Below are positions 1-9,382 of a DNA stretch of 64,000 bases, piece by piece; within the stretch, counting starts at the first letter, position 1, and each line of letters begins with the position of its first letter. Origin of the DNA: Desulfoglaeba alkanexedens ALDC (GTDB taxonomy: Bacteria; Desulfobacterota; Syntrophobacteria; Syntrophobacterales; DSM-9756). The stretch spans positions 1 through 64,000 of the forward strand of contig NZ_CP040098.1 of assembly GCF_005377625.1 (NCBI RefSeq). The letters are read 5' to 3'. The translations under genes and the position numbers were made by a program. The notes below the pieces were generated by a model. It made no database searches. It was not told the DNA's origin and saw nothing but the letters and a program-made list of their open reading frames with translations.

Positions 1-1363
1 GAGGCCGAAAAATCCCTCTCAAGGCCAACACGGACGAAGCTCTTGACAAGTGCCCGGAGGTGGACGGGTGACGTGGTGCGGCATACGGCGGCGACGTCAA
101 CATGGTCGCGGGCCGCGACCTATACTGGCACGAACTCATGAAGGACGCTCCGGCGGAATGTCCGCCCGAAACGATGGATGCGGAGGATCCGCTGTTCATT
201 CTCTACACCTCAGGATCGACCGGGAAGCCCAAGGGCGTGCTTCATACCACGGGCGGCTACATGGTCTACACGAGCCTTACCCACCAGTACGTGTTCGACT
301 ACAGGAGGGCGACATCTACTGGTGCACGGCGGACATCGGCTGGATCACGGGGCACAGCTACATCGTCTACGGGCCTCTTGCCAACGGCGCCAGGTCGCTC
401 ATGTTCGAAGGCGTGCCCAACTACCCGGACTTTTCCCGGTTCTGGCAGGTGGTGGACAAGCACCAGGTGAATATCTTCTATACCGCCCCTACCGCCATCC
501 GAGCCCTCATGCGCCAGGCGACGAACCGGTCCGAAAGACATCCCGCAAATCTCTGAAGCTCCTTGGAACCGTGGGGAACCCATCAACCCTGAAGCCTGGC
601 TCTGGTACTATAACGTGGGTGGGGGAAAAGCGCTGTCCCATCGTGGACACGTGGTGGCAGACGGAAACCGGCGGGATCCTCATCACCCCGCTTCCTGGAG
701 CCACAGACCCTCAAGCCCGGATCGGCCACTCGGCCGTTCTTCGGCGTGCAGCCGGCCATTATCAACCAGGAGGGGCAGATACTTGAAGGCGCCTGTTCGG
801 GCTACCTGGTGATGCTGGATTCGTGGCCCGCCATGATGCGCACGGTTTACGGGGACCACGAACGGTTCAAGACCACCTACTTCGTTCAGTACCCGGGCAA
901 GTACTTCACGGGCGACGGCGCCCGCCGGGACGAAGACGGCTACTACTGGATCACCGGCCGGGTGGACGACGTGATCAACGTTTCGGGCCATCGCCTGGGA
1001 ACCGCCGAAGTAGAAAGCGCTCTGGTGGCCCACGAGGCTGTGGCGGAAGCGGCGGTCGTCGGCTGCCCGCACGACATCAAGGGTCAAGGCATTTACGCCT
1101 ATGTGACCCTGGTTTCCGGTGTGGAACCCTCGGAAGAGCTGCGAAAGAGCCTGGCTGAGTGGGTGAGGAAGCAGATCGGCCCCATCGCGACGCCCGACTA
1201 TATCCAGTGGGCTCCGGCGCTTCCCAAGACACGATCGGAAAAATCATGCGGCGCATAATGCGGGCGCATAGCGCAAGCGACGGTGTCCGACCTGGGTGAC
1301 ACGTCCACCCTGGCTGAACCGGAGGTCGTGGAACATCTGATCCGTAACCGCATGGTCCGCTGA
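1..1363 (+). pseudogene. acs: Acetyl-CoA synthetase, 3' part, multiply frameshifted
   Basis: This is the C-terminal two thirds of an AMP-forming acetyl-CoA synthetase, which activates acetate through acetyl-AMP; the 5' end lies outside the window. The adenylate-forming P-loop motif [11 protein letters not shown] is at about 211-243, WWQTETGG at about 650-675, and the tail motif LPKTRS(G)KIMRR near 1220-1250, ending with GDTSTLAEPEVVEHLI and a TGA at 1361. The reading frame changes at least six times: near 60, 301, 560-600, 620, 700, then a missing G near 1238 and an extra G near 1261 that cancel each other. Between the shifts the residues match the family well, with no obvious missense decay. 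Either these are sequencing errors at a contig end or the gene died very recently. A strong terminator follows. Confidence 0.85.
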
Positions 1364-1471
1364 CACGCACCGCGTGTTCCGACGGGTGGAAAGGTTCGAG
1401 CCCGGGCCGGCGCAACCCATGCTCGAGCTCAAGCAGCCGGACGCGGCTGGCTGTAACACCCCCCGCCCATG

Positions 1472-1513
1472 GGGGGAATCCGATGAAGGGTCTTCGGGTT
1501 CCCCCTTTTCTTT
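1472..1513 (+). terminator. Rho-independent terminator after acs
   Basis: The arm GGGGGAATCCGA (1472-1483) pairs with TCGGGTTCCCCC (1494-1505), 12 bp including one wobble, around a 10-nt loop. It is followed directly by TTTTCTTT. The position, about 110 bases after the acs stop, fits termination of that transcript. Confidence 0.8.
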
Positions 1514-1588
1514 GATCAGCAGGCGCTCGCTCTTTAGGTTGAGTTCCTAAGGCGCCGTCCGGCATTAACTTTTGCGCAAAGTATCTCC

Positions 1589-1700
1589 TCGTTCCCAAGC
1601 TCCGGCTTGGGAACGGCCTGCCCGGGAAGCTCCGGCTTCCCTCCTGCTACAACTGAAACACGCTGTCCTTCCAGGGAACCAGCCAGGATGTCGAAGTGGT
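1589..1700. repeat. REP/BIME-like repeat, family A (left half)
   Basis: A 24-bp palindrome (1591-1614; half-site GTTCCCAAGCTC) is followed by a conserved interior (CCCGGGAAGCTCCGGCTTCC, then CTCCTGCTACA and a CTGAAAC stretch) that recurs at 9040-9125 and 25905-25990. The gap 1514-1588 shows nothing recognisable. Any short reading frame here is a product of the repeat, not a gene. Confidence 0.85.
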
Positions 1701-1769
1701 GTTTGTGGGTGAAGACCGGGATCCACGCTGCAAGAGTAGATGTGACTAACTAGGGGTGTTCGGGGCCTT

Positions 1770-1870
1770 TGTTATGGATTTTGTAGCGGGTTCGCATGGG
1801 TCACGGGCTCATGGGAATCGAAGCTGGAGCTTCTGCACAGTTGTGTTCCCAAGCTGGAGCTTGGGAACAA
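1770..1870. repeat. REP/BIME-like repeat, family A (right half)
   Basis: The second half of the family A module: a TTATGGATTTTGTAGCGGG stretch, the inner palindrome GAAGCTGGAGCTTC, CTGCACAGTTGT, then the closing 24-bp palindrome at 1845-1868. The same order is found at 9130-9227, and an inverted copy is at 53795-53890. The 70 bases separating it from the left half are not in the other copies. Confidence 0.8.
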
Positions 1871-1939
1871 GGGAAAGTCCGGCTTTCAGCCGCGATAAAC
1901 CAACCCCAATGCCCCGCCCACCCCATCGGCCCAAGGGCG

Positions 1940-2003
1940 GGCCTCCTGCAGCGATGCGGATCGCCGGCAAGCCGGCTCCTACAGGGCATGAGTAGTTATA
2001 GGA
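1940..2003. repeat. REP-like repeat, family B (GTAGGAGC type)
   Basis: GATCGCCGGCAAGCCGGCTC followed by CTACA, with a nearby TATAGGAGCGGC, matches the GTAGGAGC...GCTCCTAC repeat class that recurs at 33549, 37630, 43395 and 56900. The bases from here to the next gene at 2126 hold no other recognisable feature. Confidence 0.7.
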
Positions 2004-2125
2004 GCGGCGGCCAAACGAACCGCCCTGGCCGAGAATCCTGGTAGACCTTTGTCTTTTGCGGCGGATGCGATAAGATCCTTGTGCCACAGGCGGCGACAAG
2101 GAAGGAGGGCGGACGGCGGCGGACC

Positions 2126-2604
2126 ATGCTGAAACGATTCTGGCCGGTGTTACTCTGGCTGCTCTACTTTGTCTCCCCTGTCGATCTTTTTCCAGATACC
2201 GTCTTCGGTCCCGGCTGGACCGACGACGTCGCCCTGCTGGGGCTGCTTTTGGTACTTGAAGCGCCGGAAACGGGAAGCCGAAAGCGAGGGGGAAGGCTCG
2301 CGCGGCCGGAGCACGGCCTCCGACCAGGGCCGCGACGAGGACCGGACGGCGGGCACCGCACGTCGGCGGGAAACGCCGGCGGCGCGGGAAAGCTCCACAC
2401 CGGCGGGACCCCTTCGAAGTGCTGGGCGTACCGCCCGACGCAAGCTGGGATGAGATCCGGTCGGCGTATCACCGACAGGCCAATCGCTACCATCCGGACA
2501 AGGTGAGTCACCTCGGGGAAGAATTTCAACAGTTGGCCAAGGAGAAATTCCAGGACATCCAGTGGGCTTATGAAACCATGCGGCGTGAAAAGGGCCGAGG
2601 GTGA
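2126..2604 (+). pseudogene. DUF1232/YkvA-like membrane segment plus C-terminal J domain, two frameshifts
   Basis: The N-terminus contains the hydrophobic LLWLLYFVSPVDLFPD motif typical of DUF1232 (YkvA) proteins. The C-terminus is a DnaJ-type domain with the HPD motif (RYHPDK) at about 2488-2505, suggesting a membrane-tethered J-domain protein that works with DnaK. The three parts lie in three frames. Removing one T from the run near 2247 and one C from the run near 2410 restores one open frame of about 159 residues with a charged linker. Both shifts sit in homopolymers, so miscalled bases are a serious alternative to true inactivation. The start ATG at 2126 opens a cluster with the next two genes. 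Confidence 0.6.
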
Positions 2605-2617
2605 CACGGGAGGAGTC

Positions 2618-3199
2618 ATGGACAGTCGCTTGCATCGAAGAGAAGGCTACACCTTTCAGTTGGTGAATATCGACTGCATGAGGCAGTCCACGCGCTTCAA
2701 CGTGATCATGGAACTGGACGAGTCGATCGAAGAGCTCCTGCCTTACCTGGCGGCGGTACTCCCAGGCTGTACCTACATCCACGGCTCCGGAGTCATCAGC
2801 GTCATGGACGACGGGCATATCGCAGGGATCACCGGCCGTCGGATCACGTTCACCGATGTGGGCGATGAGAACGAAGCCGAAGCGCTGTGCCGGCGCTATT
2901 TTGAAACCATTCAGGAAGTCACGTCCCGGAAGGACACTGTGGCTCCTGTATTTGAGAAGCGGCAGGACCTCACGGTGCTTGAGATATTCCGAGCGCTTCC
3001 GGCCACCAACTGCGGGGGCTGTGGCTATTCCACGTGCATGGCTTTTGCCGCCGGGGTATTTCGGAGGGAAACCACCATCGAACGTTGCCCTCCCCTGGCC
3101 GAAAATCCTCGCCGGTACGCCGCCCTGTTCCATAAGCTGGCGCTCAACGGCCACCGAATCCCAGAGAGCGCTCACCCAGGCCGAGAAACTTTGCGCTGA
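2618..3199 (+). CDS. Fe-S cluster domain protein (PF04060-like)
   Basis: A 193-residue soluble protein. The C-terminal third carries a 4Fe-4S domain of the type found in corrinoid Fe-S proteins and RnfB: NCGGCGYSTC followed about 20 residues later by a fourth cysteine in ERCP. The N-terminal ~110 residues (a duplex of short beta/alpha segments around DESIEELLPYLAAVLPG) match nothing I can name. The ATG at 2618 follows GGGAGGAG and is preferred over an upstream in-frame start that would overlap the J-domain gene. It lies 13 bases after that gene and 11 bases before the next, so the three probably form one transcript. It probably carries electrons or a cofactor; its partner is unknown. Confidence 0.7.
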   Translation: MDSRLHRREGYTFQLVNIDCMRQSTRFNVIMELDESIEELLPYLAAVLPGCTYIHGSGVISVMDDGHIAGITGRRITFTDVGDENEAEALCRRYFETIQEVTSRKDTVAPVFEKRQDLTVLEIFRALPATNCGGCGYSTCMAFAAGVFRRETTIERCPPLAENPRRYAALFHKLALNGHRIPESAHPGRETLR

Positions 3200-3210
3200 A
3201 CGAGGCTCCC

Positions 3211-4065
3211 ATGGACGACGCCACCCAATACACGACCATCCATACGCTGGCCGACCGTTTCGAAGCGGACCTTCTCATGCAGGCCCTCCAGCGGGAAGGG
3301 ATCCCGGCTATCCTCAGAAGCTTCGAAGAAACGGCCTACGACGGCCTTTTCGTGCCGCAGCGCGGATGGGGGAAGATCATGGTGCCCGAATCGCGGGCGG
3401 CGGCGGCCCGCCTGGCGATCGCTGCCATTCTGGAGGACTTGCGGTCGCCAAGGCTTTACGAGGACCCCCAGGAGGTGGATCCGAATCTCTGGCGGCAACT
3501 GGAGGCCATGGAACCGGAAAGGATCTGCTCCAACGCGCAGGTTGCCTTCAATCGGGATGCCGGCGCCTACGAAGTCCCGTTCCTGTCGGGAACCCTGCGC
3601 TGCTATCCCGCCCTGCGGCGCGTGGAAGCGCTCCGGCCTCTGCCGTCATCCAAGCTGGACTTTCAGCTTCACCTGGTATTGCTGCACTACCTTCTGGAAG
3701 CCAAGCCCGGGGGTCTTTCCGGAAAATGGGTGAGCGAAAAGGACCTTCCGGGCGGCCACCTATTTTTCCGCGGCTGCCACGCTTTCCCCACCGCCCGGCT
3801 GCTGGAAGCCTTCGGTGAGGATCCGGCGCTGTTCAAGCGAAAGTGCGAACGCCTGGGAGGACACCCGGCACAGGCCGGAGACATGTCTTTCCGCATGTGG
3901 CCGTTTCCCAAGGTACCGCTGTTGTTCGTCCTGTGGCTGGGCGACGACGAATTCGACCCGGCGCTTCACATCCGCTTCGACGCCACCGTCCATCATCACC
4001 TGCAGGCCCTGGACACCATCTTGGCCATGATCAACGTGGTGTGCCGGAACATGCTGGCGGCATGA
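3211..4065 (+). CDS. DUF2007-DUF3786 fusion protein
   Basis: A 284-residue cytoplasmic protein of two parts. Residues about 8-75 (TIHTLADRFEADLLMQALQR to VPESRAAAARL) resemble DUF2007, a small putative signalling domain. Residues about 95-284 resemble DUF3786, with GTLRCYPALRR, the GGHLFFRGCHAFPT segment and the WLGDDEFDP motif. DUF3786 occurs mostly in anaerobes and lacks an assigned function. It follows the Fe-S protein by 11 bases and is convergent with the Nudix gene, ten bases away. No frameshift is seen, in contrast to its neighbours. Function is unknown; the pairing with a 4Fe-4S protein hints at a shared redox or metal-related role. Confidence 0.65.
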   Translation: MDDATQYTTIHTLADRFEADLLMQALQREGIPAILRSFEETAYDGLFVPQRGWGKIMVPESRAAAARLAIAAILEDLRSPRLYEDPQEVDPNLWRQLEAMEPERICSNAQVAFNRDAGAYEVPFLSGTLRCYPALRRVEALRPLPSSKLDFQLHLVLLHYLLEAKPGGLSGKWVSEKDLPGGHLFFRGCHAFPTARLLEAFGEDPALFKRKCERLGGHPAQAGDMSFRMWPFPKVPLLFVLWLGDDEFDPALHIRFDATVHHHLQALDTILAMINVVCRNMLAA

Positions 4066-4075
4066 AGAGAGGCTC

Positions 4076-4945
4076 TCACAGCCGGCCGTTCAGATAGGCT
4101 TCATCCAGGATTCCTGGAACGAAGGGGCGGCTGGACACGTCGGGCGGAGTGAAGCCGAAGATTTTTTCCAGAAAAAGCAGCACGATCCGGAGGGTGGCTC
4201 CCCAGAGCACTTCCACGTCCACGCCGTCTTGGTAGAGGAAACACAAGAAGTCCTGAGTGGTCCGGTTGAGCTTTGCCGCCACCTGGGGATCCACATAGAG
4301 GCGATATCGGGTGTAGGCGGATGGATCCAGAAGTGACCGAAGGGGAATAGAGACGATCCGCGTTACTTCCCAGTTGGGTTTCAATCGGTGGCGCCCTTCG
4401 ATCCAGCCCACCAGCGGATGGATGAGCCTTGGAAAGAGCACGAGCCTTTCCGGCGGAGCACACCCAGGAAGCGCACCCGCAGGGGATTGAGGCGCATTTC
4501 TTCCCAGCTTTCCCTCATGCAGGTGGCCAGATGGAGCGCCAGTTTCGCGGCTTCCTCAGGGCAGGTGCGCTTCCACCGGCGCCAGTGAGGCCAGCGGGAG
4601 AGCGGAAATCCGGGAAGGGAAAGCAGCCGGGCGAAGATCGGGTCCACACCCTGCTCGGTGGTGCCGCCCGGGCACAGAGATCCCCCGCCTGCTTCACTTT
4701 CCGGGATCTCCGGTTGAGTATGAGGCACGGTTTCGCGTTCATGGCCGCCCTGCTGAAGTGGGACAGCAGAGAAGCACCAGCACGCTGGACGATACGAGAT
4801 CGTCCGTTGCCACGGCGCCGGCCCTTCCGCCACCCCAGGACAACGCGGGGGGGCTCCGAGCACCTTCAGGATATGCCGCTGCAAGCCTTCTGGATCTTCC
4901 AGGAGCCGGACGGCGCTTTCATCGATTTGCGGGGGAGGACATCTT
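4076..4945 (-). pseudogene. Nudix hydrolase (CoA pyrophosphatase-like), frameshifted
   Basis: Read on the minus strand, the pieces assemble into a Nudix protein of the CoA pyrophosphatase type: RSRKVKQAGDLC, then (A)PGG after a frame change near 4665, the Nudix box core REsWEE at about 4505-4525 (RESWEEMRLNP), and after another change near 4450 the segment VLFPRLIHPLVGWIEG through to a C-terminal PGILDEAYLNGRL. At least three single-base shifts are needed, one in a GGAAAGG run. The family hydrolyses CoA or other nucleoside diphosphate derivatives. The true start could not be fixed; about 4945, just after the hrpA stop, is the upper limit. Again the residues are well preserved, so base-calling error is possible. 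Confidence 0.65.
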
Positions 4946-4959
4946 CCGTTTTTCGCCTT

Positions 4960-7900
4960 CTAGTGAGGGATCTGTTCCCATTGCCGCCACTTGTTTTCCA
5001 GGCGCTGGGCCGAAACGGGAAAGCGCGTCTTGATTTCAGGGGCGAACAGGCTGATTTTGAATTCTTCTAATAACAGCCGGTACTCGTCAAGGAAAGCCCG
5101 CGCTTGCACCGTTTTCGCCTCACCCCCGGCCTCCGCCCGCGAAAGCGCCTCCAGAAAAGGCTCAATCCGTGCGGCCTTGGAACGGTCCTTTTCCGGCGCC
5201 ACATAAGCGCGTTCCGCTCGAATGCGGAGCCCCTTCAGGTATCGGGGAAGTTCCCTGAGTTCGGAACTCCTCATGTGTTCCAGGAAATCCCCGGGAACCA
5301 GTCGCTCCAGTTCCTCCCGAACGGCTTTCAGCCGCTCCAGGGCGGCGTCGTTTCCCTGCGCCTTGGCGTTAAAGCCGGAAAGGACCCGCTGCACCTCGTA
5401 ACGTTCCCGAACGACCTCCAGCACCTCGCCGCGCCGCTGCTCGGCGAGGCGCCGCAGGTCGTCTTTCAGTTCCAGGATTTTCGCTCGAAACCGGACTTCG
5501 TCAGGAGGCTGAGGGTCATGGAGTTCGAAGATTTCCCTCAGGAGATAGATCTGGAGCCTGCGGTCGGCTTCCTTCATGTCCCCCATGAAACGCACCATGA
5601 AGGCCATGTCTTTCGGGAACACCCAGTCTTTCCGGAGCGACTTCAGAAGCGGCGCAAAGGCCCACTGGTAGAGCACCAGCAGGCCGTCTCGTGTGGCTCC
5701 CTTCGCTTTTTCCGGATCGTCGAACAGCCGGACCGCCACGGTCCGCCCTTCGGCGACGAAGCCGGGTAGGCGCACCGCATGACGCCGTAGGCGTCTTTTC
5801 CCAGTTCGATGGTCTGCGGCAGGGGCCGAAGTCCCAAGTGGTGATCCCCTCGCGTTCCCACCGCTTCCGAGCTTCCGTCCAGGCCCGATCTTCGTGGCGC
5901 TTTCCGGCCAGTTCCTGCACCGTCTCCAAGTCTCGACCGGACCCCAGTGCCTTTCCGGCCGCATCCACCACGAGAAAACGCATCTTGAGATGAGCGGGCA
6001 AGCCTTCCCGGTCCCATTCGTTCACCGACACCGCGACTCCCGAGACTTCCTCCAGGCAGCGGCTCAGTTCCGCATAGAAATCGCCGCGGCGGAAAGGGAG
6101 CCGTTCCAGAACCTTTTCTACGGTTTCAGGAATCGGAACGAGCCGTCTCCGAACCGACTTGGGAAGAGAACGTAGGAGAGCCGTCACCTTCTCGGAGATC
6201 AACCCCGGGACCACCCATTCAAAGGGTTCGGGCCGAAGCCTGGAAAGCAGGTGGAGCGGCACCGTCACCGTCACTCCGTCCGATTCATCCCCCGGACTGA
6301 AGGAATACCTGAGCGGGAGCCTCATGTCCTCGAAATCGAGAGAGCCGGGAAACTGCTCCAACGTCTCCGATTCCGGCGGAAGCGAAGCAGGTCGTCTTCC
6401 GACATTCTGAGGACCTCGTCGCCTCCTTGGTCTTTGAGCCACCGGTTGAAGGAGCGGATGTCGGCGATTTCGGGGAGCCGCGCGTCATAGAAGGCGTAGA
6501 GCGCCTCGTCGTCCACCAGAAGTTCGCGGCGCCGGATCCGGTCTTCCATGTCGCGGATGCGTTGGATGAGTTTCCGATTGTGTTCCAGAAAGCCGTACTT
6601 TCCGGGCATTTCCGCTTCCACCAGCCCGGACCGGATAAAGATTTCCCGGGCTTCCTTCGGCCGAATCCTACCGTAGTTCACGCGGCGGCCGTTTACGATC
6701 ACAAGACCGTAGAGGGTCACTCGCTCCAGGGCCACCACCTGGCCTCTGCGCTTTTCCCAGTGGGGCTCCTCATAGGAGGACCGGCAGAGGTGTTTTCCGA
6801 ATTCCTCGATCCATTCGGGTTGAACCTGGGCGGCCGTACGTGCAAAAAGCCGGGACGTCTGGACCAGTTCGGCGGCGACGATCCATTCCCCGCCCCGGTT
6901 GAAGAGGCCTGAGCCTGGAAAGAGCATGACCTTGCGGCCCTTGGTTCCGAGGTAGAGGTTCTTTTCCTTCTTCACGGCGATGTTGCTGAGGAATCCGCTG
7001 GTAACGGCCCGATGGACGGCCTCGTAACTCACGCCGGGAGGTTCGTCCTGAAGGCGGAATCCTCGAATTTCTTTCATATCTCCACGATCTCGTCGTGCAC
7101 ATCCCGCCATTCGCGCACGCGCCGGTAGGAAAGGAAGTTGTCTTTGCAGAACCTTCGAAGCGCCCCTTGGGAGGGCGCCTGGCGCCATTGATCTTCGCAG
7201 GCTCTCCAGATGTTGAGCAGCGTGACGAAATCGGAACGCCGGTCGCGGAAGGCGGCGTGGGCCTGGTCCGCCTGGGCTTCCTTTTCGGCGGGCCTCTCCC
7301 TGGGATCCTGAACGCTCAGCGCGGCGCACAGGACGATCATGGGCCGGAGCGCCCCTTCCTCGCGAGCCTGCAGGAGCATGCGCGAGAGCCGGGGGTCCAG
7401 GGGAAAGCGGGCCATGAGGCGCCCCATGGGGGTGAGCCGGTCCCGATCGTCGATGGCTCCCAATTCCCGGAGGACCGCGAAACCGTCTTTTACGGCCTGG
7501 GGGGCCGGCGGGTCCAGAAACGGGAAATCCCGGACGTCGCCCAAATTCATGGCGAGCATCCGAAGGATCACCTCGGCCAGGTTCGACCGCTGGATTTCAG
7601 GGGAGTGAACGCGGGGCGCGCCTGGTAGTCTTCTTCGGCATAGAGCCGGATGCAGATCCCCGGCCCGACCCGCCCGCAGCGGCCCTTGCGCTGGTCGGCA
7701 CTGGCCCGTGAGATGGAAACGACCGGAAGGCCTTCCGTCCGTGTCCTGGGGTTGTACTGGGAAAGGCGTGCGAGGCCTGTATCCACCACGTAACGGATGC
7801 CCGGAATCGTGATGGAGGTTTCCGCCACGTTGGTGGCGACCACAATTTTTTCGCCGGAAACAGGGCGAAAGATCCGCTGCTGGTCGGCTCCCGCGAGCCG

Positions 7901-8692
7901 GCCGAAAAGCGGCAAGACCTCAGTGTGCGGAAAACGCCTCTCTTCCAAGCGTGCCACCGTTTCCCGGATGTCGCTTTCCGTGGGCATGAAGACGAGCACA
8001 TCGCCCCGGCAGCCGGACCGCTTCAGTTCCACTACCGCTTCGACCGCCTGGTCCACCGGAGTGTCTTCCCTTCTTCGCGCTACCGGGCGCCGGCGGCCGG
8101 TAGCGTACTTCCACCGGGTAGGTTCGGCCGGAGACTTCGATCATGGGGGCCCGCCGAAGGCCTCGGAAAACCTTTCGGGGTCGATGGTGGCTGAGGTGAC
8201 GATGACCTTGAGGTCCGGTCGCTGCGGCAGGGTCCGGCGGAGCATCCCCAGGAGGAAGTCGATGTTGAGGCTGCGCTCGTGGGCTTCGTCGATAATCAGT
8301 GTGTCGTAGGCTCGAAACAGCCGATCTCGCTGGGCTTCGGCCAGCAGGATGCCGTCGGTCATGAACTTGATGCGGGTGGTCCTCGAAGTGCGGTCCTGGA
8401 AGCGTATCTTGTAGCCCACCAGGGAGGCGCCTTTTTCGCCCAGTTCCTCCGCCACACGCCGGGCGAGGGTCACCGCGGCGATCCGACGCGGCTGGGTGAT
8501 CCCGATGAAACCCGCCCGCCCCCGGCCCGCTTCCAGGCACATCTTGGGAATCTGAGTGCTCTTTCCGGAACCCGTGTCGCCGGTCACCACCACCACCTGG
8601 TGGTCCAGGATCGCCCGGACGATAACGTCCCTTCGATCCGTGATGGGCAGATCCACCGGGTATCGAAGATGTGAGATGTTCCATTCCGACAT
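4960..8692 (-). pseudogene. hrpA: ATP-dependent RNA helicase HrpA (DEAH box), frameshifted
   Basis: About 1,240 residues of the DEAH helicase HrpA, close to the normal ~1,300, can be followed through six or more frame segments. Motif [10 protein letters not shown] lies near 8575, the DEAH motif [17 protein letters not shown] near 8270, motif III TSATID near 8200, and motif VI (QRKGRCGRVGPG) near 7680. The winged-helix/ratchet region and the HrpA-type C-terminal DUF3418 region fill 7570-4960. Frame changes fall near 8150, 8090, 7600, 7085, 6390 and 5800. The start ATG at 8692 gives [17 protein letters not shown]; an upstream TTG is less likely. The product would unwind RNA, as in mRNA processing or ribosome rescue. 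No large deletion is seen, only single-base slips. Confidence 0.85.
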
Positions 8693-8845
8693 GCTGTCTA
8701 TGGAAAAAAGGCTCCACGTTCTCAACGGGCGATCATGGTCCGCATCATGTCGCCTGGATTTTCGGCGTGACTGCTGATGTCTTTCATGTATCCCACAAAA
8801 CGCACCAGATGGAAAGCCCCCCAGGACAAGCAGTACGATTTCCCC

Positions 8846-8940
8846 TCGTTCCCAAGCTCCGGCTTGGGAACGGCATTATGGGGATCGAAGCTGGAGCTTC
8901 TGCACAGTTGTGTTCCCAAGCTGGAGCTTGGGAACAAGGT
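8846..8940. repeat. REP/BIME-like repeat, family A (short form)
   Basis: Two 24-bp palindromes (8848-8871 and 8912-8935) flank a short interior with GAAGCTGGAGCTTC. This is the family A module without its ~130-bp centre. The stretch 8693-8845 upstream of hrpA holds no recognisable feature. Confidence 0.85.
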
Positions 8941-8944
8941 GGAA

Positions 8945-9008
8945 AATCCCCTCCCCTCCCTTAGTCCCCTCCCACAAGGGGAGGGGAAATAGAATTTGGC
9001 ATCAGATA
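8945..9008. repeat. MITE-like family D, right part
   Basis: CCCCTCCCACAAGGGGAGGG hairpin followed by AAATAGAATTTGGCATCA, matching the right half of the family D element whose fullest copy is at 12928-13118. This copy stops at the next family A repeat. Confidence 0.7.
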
Positions 9009-9013
9009 TCCCC

Positions 9014-9230
9014 TCGTTCCCAAGCTCCGGCTTGGGAACGGCCTGCCCGGGAAGCTCAAGCTTCCCTCCTGCTACAGCTGAAACGCGCTGTCTTTCCATG
9101 GAGCCAGCCGGGATCTCGAAGTGGTCTTTGTGATGGATTTTGCAGCGGGTTCGCATGGGTCACGGCTTCATGGGGATCGAAGCTGGAGCTTCTGCACAGT
9201 TGTGTTCCCAAGCTGGAGCTTGGGAACAAG
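9014..9230. repeat. REP/BIME-like repeat, family A (full module)
   Basis: The most complete copy of family A: palindrome at 9016-9039, interior with the GGGAAGCTCAAGCTTCCC hairpin, GCTGTCTTTCCATGG, TGGATTTTGCAGCGGG, GAAGCTGGAGCTTC, and a closing palindrome at 9204-9227. Its mosaic of palindromes resembles the bacterial interspersed mosaic elements of enterobacteria. Confidence 0.85.
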
Positions 9231-9232
9231 GT

Positions 9233-9335
9233 GGAAAATCCCCCCCTCCCCTTAATCCCCTCCCACAAGGGAGGGGAAATAGAATTTGGCATCAAATATT
9301 AGGTCTGTTATTTTCTACACTACCAATTTTTTTGT
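9233..9335. repeat. MITE-like family D, right part with end
   Basis: Contains the CCCCTCCC...GGGAGGGG hairpin, AAATAGAATTTGGCATCAAA, TATTAGGTCTGTTATTTTCT and the terminal ACACTACC, the mirror of the GGTAG end seen at 12928. It ends about 50 bases before the nucleoside phosphorylase start. Confidence 0.75.
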
Positions 9336-9382
9336 AGGTTGATTCCGGACGCAGCGCATCCACGGCGGAGAGGGGTCGGAGC

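Noticed and set aside
60-75. In-frame TGA in acs as selenocysteine or programmed recoding
   Set aside because: The frame is lost on both sides by ordinary single-base shifts, and no SECIS-like hairpin follows; indels explain it.
1395-1440. tRNA-like stretch with GGTTCGAGCCC
   Set aside because: It resembles a T-arm, but the flanking 5-bp stem does not pair and no anticodon arm or acceptor stem can be built upstream.
4960-8692. Programmed frameshifting in hrpA
   Set aside because: Six or more shifts at unrelated sites, without slippery heptamers followed by pseudoknots; sequencing error or decay is simpler.
8777-9337. Several short frames containing VPKLELGN or FPSWSLGT
   Set aside because: They translate the family A palindromic repeats; the same peptide appears at every repeat copy in different frames.
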